The notes beneath the pieces are model-generated. The model searched no databases. It worked only from the letters and a program-made list of their open reading frames with translations, and was not told where the DNA came from. A program made the position numbers and the translations under genes. A stretch of DNA of 62,902 nucleotides from a candidate division WOR-3 bacterium (GTDB lineage: Bacteria > Hydrothermota > Tepidihabitantia > SM23-42 > JAOAFX01): positions 1 to 62,902 of the forward strand of contig JBDRWD010000010.1 in NCBI GenBank assembly GCA_039802205.1, in the 5' to 3' direction. Below, in pieces: positions 27,701-35,481 of this stretch (position 1 is its first letter; every line of letters begins with the position of its first letter).

Positions 27701-29245
27701 ATGAGGTTAAAATATTACATTCTGACAAATTTTCTTTTGTTATTAAATCTTTTGGCACAAACCCAGCGATGGGTTGCCCGCTATAATGGACCGGCAAATC
27801 TCGTTGACGGTGGCAATGCGATCGTGGTGGAACCTAGCGGGAATGTTTATGTTACTGGCCGGAGCGGTGATTCACCATCCACATTTGAATGCACTACTAT
27901 TAAGTATGATTCTATGGGGAATGAAAGGTGGGTTAGAAGATACCATTTTGCACCCTCATTTTACAATGACACTGGCTGGGGGATTGCCATAGATCCCTTT
28001 GGTTATCTCTATGTCATTCTTTCAAGCACAACTCCTGACTCGTATGATGACATCGCAGTTATCAAATACGACAGTTTAGGTAATCTTATCTGGGTAAGAC
28101 GATATAACGGTCCCGGTAATGACTATGATTGGCCATTTGATATTGCAGTTGACTGCTTTAGCAATGTCTATATTACGGGCAGAAGCATCGGTGATGGTAC
28201 AGGCTTCGATTATGTCGTGATAAAATTAGATTCTGCCGGCAATGAAAAGTGGATAAGGAGGTATAACGGCTCTGGCAATAATACCGATGAAGCATATAGC
28301 ATCGCTGTTGATCGCCATGGCAATGTCTTTGTAACGGGTGTTTCAATCAATCTTGTAGGTAACTTAGACTTCGTTACAATAAAGTATGACTCGCTGGGCA
28401 ACGAGCGTTGGGTTAAAACCTATAATTCACCCAACAATTTAAATGAATATGGTGCAACACTTGCAATTGATAGTTCAAGTAATGTCTATGTCTTTGGAGG
28501 CACATGGAGTTTGGGCACATTTCCCAGCGATTATATTTTGATTAAATATAACGCTATGGGCGATACAGTCTGGACCCGCCGTTATAATGGTCCAGCTAAT
28601 GGTGATGATCGCCCAGCGAAGATTGTATTTGATCTAAGAGGCTACGTCTATGTAACAGGTTCAAGTTATACCGATGCATCAAGCCAAACTGATTTTTGCA
28701 CAGTAAAATATGATACTAATGGTAATGTTTTATGGGTGAGGCGCTATAATGGCCCGGGCAGTGGCAATGATCAACCCAAAGCAATAACTGTAGATTCGTA
28801 TGGAAATATCTATGTAGCTGGCAAGTGCAGGGGACCAGTTGATGATGATTATGCCACAGTAGTGTATGATTCAATTGGGCATCAGCTCACAGCCCAGGTC
28901 TATGATGGCCCAGGAGACTGGGAGGATGCTGCTCAGGACATTGTAGTTGATCCACATGGGCATTTTTTCATCACTGGATTTAGCGGTGGAATTAATAGCG
29001 CCTATGATTTTACTACAATCTGTTATTCTTTAAATTGGGTCCCCATCTGCAGTAATAGTCGCAAAATTATTGTTTCGTCCGAAATCTGCCTTACCCTTCT
29101 TGGCCGGAATTCTTCATACATCTACAAAAATATGAAAATTTATGACATTGCTGGTCGCCTTATTGACCCTTCTAATTTAAAGACCGGGATTTATTTCATT
29201 AAGATGGATGCACGAAACTGGTATAAGGTTATTAAAATTGATTAA
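27701..29245 (+). CDS. Secreted SBBP-type beta-propeller protein
   Basis: 514 residues with a signal peptide (MRLKYYILTNFLLLLNLLAQ). Eight or so blades follow, of the pattern RYNGP...AIAVD-x-GNVYVTG...FDY-x-x-IKYDS-x-GN-x-x-WVRRY, the SBBP repeat. A short C-terminal sorting-like region has MKIYDIAGRLIDPS and TGIYFIKMDARN, lacking the usual YPNPF. AAGGTGG precedes the ATG. Only 38 bases separate it from the upstream secreted protein, so the two are probably co-transcribed. Ligand and role unknown; such propellers usually bind proteins or glycans. Confidence 0.8.
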   Translation: MRLKYYILTNFLLLLNLLAQTQRWVARYNGPANLVDGGNAIVVEPSGNVYVTGRSGDSPSTFECTTIKYDSMGNERWVRRYHFAPSFYNDTGWGIAIDPFGYLYVILSSTTPDSYDDIAVIKYDSLGNLIWVRRYNGPGNDYDWPFDIAVDCFSNVYITGRSIGDGTGFDYVVIKLDSAGNEKWIRRYNGSGNNTDEAYSIAVDRHGNVFVTGVSINLVGNLDFVTIKYDSLGNERWVKTYNSPNNLNEYGATLAIDSSSNVYVFGGTWSLGTFPSDYILIKYNAMGDTVWTRRYNGPANGDDRPAKIVFDLRGYVYVTGSSYTDASSQTDFCTVKYDTNGNVLWVRRYNGPGSGNDQPKAITVDSYGNIYVAGKCRGPVDDDYATVVYDSIGHQLTAQVYDGPGDWEDAAQDIVVDPHGHFFITGFSGGINSAYDFTTICYSLNWVPICSNSRKIIVSSEICLTLLGRNSSYIYKNMKIYDIAGRLIDPSNLKTGIYFIKMDARNWYKVIKID

Positions 29246-29261
29246 AAATTTAATTTTAGAT

Positions 29262-30747
29262 ATGAAGAAGAATAGTACTATAGGTGGGTTTTTGCTAAAA
29301 ATTTCTTTTACTTTAATTTTAATGGAAGTTTTAATTCCCTTGAATATATACAAGAGCTAAGTTAAATCAAGGGAAGAAGTTATAGTTGAAAGAGGTATTA
29401 TGAATTTCGCTATTATATTGACCAAACTGACGCTGAACGGTGCTGATTTCCCCGTTGTAAATTTGATTACATCCGAAACGTATCCTTGTGCGATATATGC
29501 TAATAATTTATACTATGCCTTCTGGGTTGACTCTCGTTCTTCACCAATATTCTCATTATATGGTGCCCGTATATCTACAGGTGGCGTCGTACTTGACCCT
29601 AATGGAAAATTCCTATTTGGAGATAGTGTAAATACTCCAAGGGTTGCCTACGATGGAACGAATTTTCTCGTTGTCTGGCATGAAGGGCGTTGAAGTTATG
29701 GTGATATCCGCGGAGTGCGTGTCACTCCTGATTGTGATACAATAAATTCTTTTTACATCTACTACGATGGTCCAACACCTGTGCAGAACTCGCCTGACAT
29801 TACTTTTGGAGGCGGTAATTACTTTGTTGTCTGGGGCGATGGCAGGAGTTTAAATTATCAAATCTATGGTACCCGTGTAACCCCGGCTGGTTCTGTCCTT
29901 GACCCTGGTGGTATCCTGCTCAGTCGCAATCCAAATGCGAATTATTCTTACCCTTCTGCTGATTGGGGGGGCACTCGGTATTTCGTCGTTTATGGTAATT
30001 ATGCACCTTCGCCTTTTGTTTTATACGGAAGATTTATCAATACAAATGGCAGTCCTGCAAGTGATACAATCAGACTGGCAGCCGCCAACGGCCCTATTTA
30101 TCACACCGATGTAGCTTATAGTGGGACGAACTTTATGGTTATCTGGGTTGAAATGCCGTCCCCATGTATACTTAAAGGTGTAATTGTATCAAATAATGGC
30201 ATACCAATCGTTAATGCATTTACGATTGCAACGGGTGTCAATTATGATAAGTCAGCGCATGTCATTTTTTTTCAATGGAGTAAATTATTTTGTAACTTAT
30301 TCCCGGCAAAATGGCACTATCTATGAACTCTGGGGACAGCACTATAATACTACTGGTTCTCCTGTTGGCAATGTGGTTAGAATTACATCAACCCCTTACA
30401 GTGCTATATATGGTGATATAGATGTTGGCACAAATAGTCGTTACCTCAATGTCTGGGGAGAATACAGAATGAACAATTATGATATCTATGCTAATATTGA
30501 TATTGAGATGGTTGCTATAAGAGAGGAGATAGATAGGGGTAAAACCACCAACCCTCTTAAAGCAACCTTCGTGAAAGACTTGATTGAACTTGTAAATACC
30601 GATGAGGAAGCAGAAGTGCTTGATGTCACTGGAAGGTATTTGGGGAGAACCAATAAAGGTCTGTATGATTGTTCCTGTTTAAATACTGGTACCTATTTTA
30701 TCCTTATGAAACCACGTAGAAATTTTAAAGTAATAAAAATAAAATAG
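29262..30747 (+). pseudogene. Broken secreted 'VVW' repeat protein
   Basis: Paralog of the 26085 protein (YDGTNFLVVWHEGR, IYGTRVTPAGSVLDPGG). The frame opened by a signal-peptide-like start at 29262 (KKNSTIGGFLLKISF) is cut by TAA at 29358 and TGA at 29691. It then shifts by one base at a run of eight T (30265-30272), after which the other frame continues to a sorting-like end (VLDVTGRYLGRTNKG, TGTYFILMKPRRN). One T fewer would restore the frame there. Two stops and one frameshift make a functional product unlikely. It starts 16 bases after the SBBP gene. Confidence 0.8.
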
Positions 30748-30857
30748 GTATTTTAGGAAAATGTGGTTTGAAAGTTCTATAGCTCTGCATTTTGCTCTAT
30801 GCCACTTATTAATACAATTAGGCATGGTAAGTGGTTAAGGCCAGAAAGGAGGAGTGT

Positions 30858-32948
30858 ATGATATTATTTATTCTATCCATTCTTTCTTTTCAAAATATTG
30901 CGCAAACCTATTCAGGGTTTGATTCCTTGAATGTTCGGTTTGTTGGCAATTGGCCATTTGGCCCTTCTTTTGCCGTTGGCTATGATTCTTCTAGACGCTT
31001 TATCATCCTCGGTTCAGGTGGTGGTATTGATATTTTTGATTTTTCAAATCCAACCAATCCTGTTAAAATCTCGGAAATTCGCACAAGGGGGATTGTGCGG
31101 AGTCTTTTTTATAAAAACAGACTTTATATTGCTGATGATAGAGGCGGCCTTGAGATATGGGAGATAACCAATCCAGGTAATCCAACGAGATTAGGCAGAT
31201 GCTTTACACCATCCTATCCTTACGATGTATATGTAGCAGGAAATTACGCATATGTGGCTGATTTAGGGGGAGATCTTAGAATAATTAATATTTCAGTCCC
31301 TAACAATCCATTTGAGGTGGGGTCTTGTTCTTTTCCCGGTTATGCCTATGGGGTTTATGTTTCAGGTAACTATGCCTTTGTTGCTGCCGGAACTTCAGGA
31401 TTGAGAATAATTGATATTTCAGATCCTGTGCATCCCAATGAGGTTGGGTACTATGATACACCAGACTGGGCCGAAGATGTTTATGTAAAGGATAGTTTTG
31501 CATATATTGCTGATGGATCTTCAGGATTAAGGATCATAAAAATTTCTAACCCTCAAAATCCTTATGAAGTAGGATATTGGGATACCCCGAACTATGCTAT
31601 GGCTGTTTATTTATCAGGTAACTATGCCTATATTGCGGATCAAGATTCAGGATTGAGAATAATTTATGTTTCAGATCCTGCTCACCCTGTTGAAGTAGGA
31701 TTCTGCGATACACCCGGGTATGCAAGTGATGTTTATGTTTCGGGAAATTATGCCTTTGTAGCAGATAAACATGGTGGTTTGAGGGTTATAGACATCTCAA
31801 ACCCTTCCAATCCATACGAAATTAGCGCATATAAAACCCAAAGCGATGCATTTGGTATTTTCGTATCGGGAAATTACGCATACATCGCTGATGGTTTTGC
31901 TGGGTTGAGGATATTAGATATTTCAAATCCTAACAATCCATTTGAGTTGGGGGCTTGTTCCTTCCCCGGTTATGCCTATGGGGTTTATGTTTCGGGTAAC
32001 TATGCCTATGTTGCTGCCGGAACTTCAGGATTGAGAATAATTGATATCTCAGATCCTGCCCATCCTGTTGAGATAGCCTACTATGATACACAAGGATGGA
32101 GTAGAAATGTTTACGTTTCTAACAACTATGCCTTTATTGCAGATGAGGATATGGGTGTGAGAATAATAAATGTTTCAAATCCTCTAAATCCCTATGAAGT
32201 AGGATTTTACATCACCCCAAGTTACGCGTATGATTGTTATGTTTCAGGGATATATGTCTATGTTGCAGATTATTATACTGGTTTGGTAATCCTAAATGTA
32301 TCCGACCCTTCTAATCCAATCTTTGTAGCAACCTGCAATTTGCCAAGTTATGCCTACGGCGTGTACGTTTCTGGCAATTATGCTTTTATGGCTCAATATT
32401 TTGCTGGTTTGTGGATAATAGATGTGTCAGAACCTTCAAATCCTCGTGTAGTAGGAAGTTACAACACAGATGCTGCGCGGGATGTTTATGTTTCTGGTAA
32501 TTACGCTTATTTAGCAGATGGAAGCACTTTACGAATGATTGATATTTCAGAACCTACGTCTCCTTCTGAAAGGGCACATTATACTACACCAAGTAATGCC
32601 ACCTGTGTTTTCCCGCATAGTTATATATATGTGGCTTGCGCTGAAGCTGGGGTACAGATCTATGAAAGTTCTATAGTGCAAACAGAAGAAAATCATCTAT
32701 TTTTTAATATCATCAGCTCACTCTCTATGCCAAATCCGATAAGGGATAATATCGATCTATTTCTTCCAGAACAAGCAAGGCATATAGAAATAATAGAATT
32801 GTATTCTCTCTTAGGAGAAAAGATAAAATCTTGGAAACTTCCAAGTGCTATAATGCAGAATCTTTCATTGCCTGTTAAAGGAATCGCCCCTGGAATTTAC
32901 TTCCTTAAACTGAAAAACAAAGTATTCAAAGTCATAATTTTAAAGTAA
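30858..32948 (+). CDS. Secreted LVIVD-repeat protein with sorting domain
   Basis: 696 residues: a signal peptide (MILFILSILSFQNIAQ), then about 14 repeats of ~42 residues of the type YAYGVYVSGNYAYVA followed by GLRIIDISDPAHPVEV. This is the LVIVD repeat, predicted to form beta-propellers. The end has SMPNPIRDNIDLFLPE, IELYSLLGEKIKSW and PGIYFLKLKNKVFKVIILK, a T9SS type A-like domain. The ATG has AAAGGAGGA upstream; an earlier in-frame start at 30831 has none. Probably part of the secreted-protein cluster downstream of regulator A. It contains a recent internal duplication (31301-31435 and 31931-32065). Confidence 0.83.
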   Translation: MILFILSILSFQNIAQTYSGFDSLNVRFVGNWPFGPSFAVGYDSSRRFIILGSGGGIDIFDFSNPTNPVKISEIRTRGIVRSLFYKNRLYIADDRGGLEIWEITNPGNPTRLGRCFTPSYPYDVYVAGNYAYVADLGGDLRIINISVPNNPFEVGSCSFPGYAYGVYVSGNYAFVAAGTSGLRIIDISDPVHPNEVGYYDTPDWAEDVYVKDSFAYIADGSSGLRIIKISNPQNPYEVGYWDTPNYAMAVYLSGNYAYIADQDSGLRIIYVSDPAHPVEVGFCDTPGYASDVYVSGNYAFVADKHGGLRVIDISNPSNPYEISAYKTQSDAFGIFVSGNYAYIADGFAGLRILDISNPNNPFELGACSFPGYAYGVYVSGNYAYVAAGTSGLRIIDISDPAHPVEIAYYDTQGWSRNVYVSNNYAFIADEDMGVRIINVSNPLNPYEVGFYITPSYAYDCYVSGIYVYVADYYTGLVILNVSDPSNPIFVATCNLPSYAYGVYVSGNYAFMAQYFAGLWIIDVSEPSNPRVVGSYNTDAARDVYVSGNYAYLADGSTLRMIDISEPTSPSERAHYTTPSNATCVFPHSYIYVACAEAGVQIYESSIVQTEENHLFFNIISSLSMPNPIRDNIDLFLPEQARHIEIIELYSLLGEKIKSWKLPSAIMQNLSLPVKGIAPGIYFLKLKNKVFKVIILK
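31301..31435 (+). repeat. Internal near-identical duplication (partner 31931-32065)
   Basis: The 135-base stretch recurs 630 bases downstream with 9 mismatches by eye. 630 bases equals five repeat units of 42 codons, so exchange between the copies keeps the frame. Neighbouring repeat units are much more diverged. Confidence 0.8.
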
Positions 32949-33073
32949 AAATCTCAAAGTGAAATTTCTATATGGTTGATTTTGGTAGCACTGACGGTCC
33001 TCATTTTTGAGCAGGCGTCGTTCTCCGAAGTGGAAAGTGTTTTGTGCATTTTTTTAATCTAAGTGCCGGTTAA

Positions 33074-33122
33074 ACTTCAAACCATAAAACTATCCAACTA
33101 TCAGACTATGAGACTATCCGAC
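33074..33122. repeat. Degenerate octamer tandem array over the stop codon of regulator B
   Basis: Coding (minus) strand: GGATAGTC TCATAGTC TGATAGTT GGATAGTT TTATGGTT, period 8. The TGA stop of regulator B lies in the third unit. It is the same family as the arrays at 23838 and 39138. No double-hairpin element is found beyond this copy; 32949-33073 holds nothing else I recognise. Confidence 0.8.
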
Positions 33123-35335
33123 AAATTTTTCGCTTCTTCTGAATCAGGAACAATCTTCAAGACCTTCTGCAAAATTTTTCGCGCGTTATTTTTATTTCCA
33201 TGTTCAAGACAGCTCTTGGCAAAATTTATCGCCTCAGTCTCAAACTGACTCAAAATCTTAAATCTCATATCCACCGACCAGTTGTCAAAGTTCTTCTTAA
33301 ACGGTTCGCCACGGAATAGTCTAAATGCCCGCAAATACTCTTTGCGAGCAAAACCCCATTCCCCTGCCCGCTGTAGTGCCTTTGCTCGTGCAAGGGTCTC
33401 GTTGAATTCCTGATGGTCAGTGGTAAAATAAAGATTTTGATTGATCAAATAAGATTCACCATCCTGCCGCTTTATCTCTAAATAATGGGCAGGAATCTTT
33501 AATTGCTTCTTTATCCGCACAAGAATATGTGAAAATAACCTTGCAGGGTTAGAACGATTTTGCCAGAAATTTTTATATAATTCATCTAAATTCAGCGATT
33601 TTTCCGGCTCATTGATTCTGAATATTATAAACAAAAGTATTGCGGTATCTTTGGGTGCAAGATGGAAATTGAGATATTTTTGATTGCGAAAGACGGTTAT
33701 TCTGCCTAATAGATTGATATGATAGACATCGGCTTTTGTATTAAATATTGGCAGACGCAAGATTGCCCGGGGTAGATAAGTTGGTTTATTTTTTTCAATC
33801 CTTTTTTGAACAATTTCAGGATAAGAGAATAGATACCGATAAAAATGAAACTTCACTCCTTTTCTTAAGGCAAACTGATAAGCAGAAGAGTACCCCCTGT
33901 TTTTCAACAACCAGGCAAGTTTGAATGTTGATAATCTCAAAAGTTCTTTATCTTCAGGAATTTTTTGCAAGAGAATGTTAGTCACCCATAATTGCCTTTT
34001 CATTTTTCTTTTTTTCAAAAATTTTTTCAAGTTAACCAATAACAACTTTGCTTTTTCTTTTTCACCAAGGCACATATAAACGCCCGCCATCGCAACATAA
34101 CTATTGAAGATATCAAGTATCAAATTTGCTTCAGTTGACAGATTTAAAGCCTCTGCTGCCAGATTTAACGCTTTTTGAGGATCCCCTTCAATTAGAGCAA
34201 AATGGGATTGATAACGAGATAATTGTGCATTCTTAGCCCAATCAACAATTTCTGCTTTATTTAATGACTTCTGGGCATTATCTTTATCACACCTTAATAG
34301 GTGAATGAAGATTGCGATCAGAGTGTCTATCATTTTCTTTGTATTGATGTCAACTCCATCAGCTGCTTTTTTGAGCAGGAGATATGCCCTGTCATAATTT
34401 TCAAGATTGATAAATTCAACCGCTAAATTATAGAGAAGATAACCTGAATGATTCCTGTGATAGGAGACTAACCGGTAGCAATACTGGGCGATTTTTATTG
34501 CCTGTTTAATCTTCAGTTCCTGCGTTAAGTAAGCACACTTTGAAAGGAGTAAACTGAAATATACCGGAAATAGATCTTTTGGATATTTCTTTCTATGGGG
34601 TATTAAAGATAATACTTTTTCTGTCCATAATTTCCTTTCTTTTAAGCTTCCATACCAGAAAAGTGTAGAAGTTAATACGACACCGGCTCTTAATGCTGAA
34701 TAATACCATTTGTTTTTAATAAATCTTTGATAAATTTTTTTTGCCTTTTTGATATAATCCAGAATGGGCATCTTACCAAATTGCATTATCAATTTTTCAA
34801 GCTGGCACCTTGAATTAAGTAACTCATCGGGTAGTTTGAGAATCAAATCGTTTCTGGGTAGCCAGGTAATTGAATTTACAATCTGTGCTGATTCTTTTAG
34901 CCTTCCTTTATTAAAAAGATATTCTGCCTGTTCTAATTTTACTTTTGCTTCTTTTGTTAGCGGAATAAAGTCCATGAAATCATTGGATAAATTATCTTGA
35001 ATAAACCCACAATAACCATTCTTGCGCCAGATATTCCATATTCCTCTACAGGTGACAAATATTCCCTTTTTGGCTAATAATCTCTGTGCCTGACTGAGTG
35101 TGAGATAAGGATATTTTTCCTTCAGATTGATTATAAAATTTTCTTTTTTCACGGAAAGGCGCTTATAGTGCCTATAAAGGGGAAATCCCTTATGCCCTGA
35201 TTTTTTATATTCTTTTATCCATTTGAAAACCGTCTGATAATGGAGGTTAAATTTCTGGGCAGTTTTTCTAACCGAGGATTTATTTTGGAAATACTCCTCA
35301 ATAACTGGATAGAACAAATACCGTTTGTTATGCAT
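33101..35335 (-). CDS. Regulator B: double HTH - TPR-like middle - SARP
   Basis: 744 residues. Residues ~10-50 form a first helix-turn-helix (SVRKTAQKFNLHYQTVFKWI), and ~65-110 a second (LTLSQAQRLLAKKGIFVTCR), arranged as in IS630/IS3-type transposase heads. A long helical TPR-like region reaches ~540. Then comes an OmpR-type winged helix (NLLGRITVFRNQKYL) and a BTAD domain (RAGEWGFARKEYL, RGEPFKKNFDNWSVDMRF). The last ~110 codons are almost identical in DNA to those of regulator C. It has no Shine-Dalgarno; the ATG lies nine bases after a TATATT box. Divergent from the YCF48-like protein at 35482, its likely target. Confidence 0.8.
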   Translation of the reverse strand: MHNKRYLFYPVIEEYFQNKSSVRKTAQKFNLHYQTVFKWIKEYKKSGHKGFPLYRHYKRLSVKKENFIINLKEKYPYLTLSQAQRLLAKKGIFVTCRGIWNIWRKNGYCGFIQDNLSNDFMDFIPLTKEAKVKLEQAEYLFNKGRLKESAQIVNSITWLPRNDLILKLPDELLNSRCQLEKLIMQFGKMPILDYIKKAKKIYQRFIKNKWYYSALRAGVVLTSTLFWYGSLKERKLWTEKVLSLIPHRKKYPKDLFPVYFSLLLSKCAYLTQELKIKQAIKIAQYCYRLVSYHRNHSGYLLYNLAVEFINLENYDRAYLLLKKAADGVDINTKKMIDTLIAIFIHLLRCDKDNAQKSLNKAEIVDWAKNAQLSRYQSHFALIEGDPQKALNLAAEALNLSTEANLILDIFNSYVAMAGVYMCLGEKEKAKLLLVNLKKFLKKRKMKRQLWVTNILLQKIPEDKELLRLSTFKLAWLLKNRGYSSAYQFALRKGVKFHFYRYLFSYPEIVQKRIEKNKPTYLPRAILRLPIFNTKADVYHINLLGRITVFRNQKYLNFHLAPKDTAILLFIIFRINEPEKSLNLDELYKNFWQNRSNPARLFSHILVRIKKQLKIPAHYLEIKRQDGESYLINQNLYFTTDHQEFNETLARAKALQRAGEWGFARKEYLRAFRLFRGEPFKKNFDNWSVDMRFKILSQFETEAINFAKSCLEHGNKNNARKILQKVLKIVPDSEEAKNLSDSLIV

Positions 35336-35344
35336 GATTGGTAA

Positions 35345-35372
35345 AATATAATCAAAATTTGAAGAATGTCAA
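35345..35372 (-). promoter_or_regulatory. Promoter of regulator B, nearly leaderless
   Basis: Minus strand: TTGACA (35367-35372), 16 bases, TATATT (35345-35350), nine bases, ATG. A start site 6-7 bases after the -10 box would put the ATG at or within a few bases of the 5' end. Confidence 0.78.
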
Positions 35373-35481
35373 GTGGGGGAAAAATAAGCCTTATAAAATC
35401 CGCAATTTACTATATTCTACTAATCTTTATATTAAAGAGAAAGACACAGTCGGCGGTAAAATAGGGTCAAAAGGGGGTCCT

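Noticed and set aside
29691-29693. TGA read as an amino acid (alternative code) in the broken VVW protein and the GT2 remnant
   Set aside because: TGA is used as a normal stop in many intact overlapping genes here (ATGA and GTGA junctions), and both remnants also carry frameshifts.
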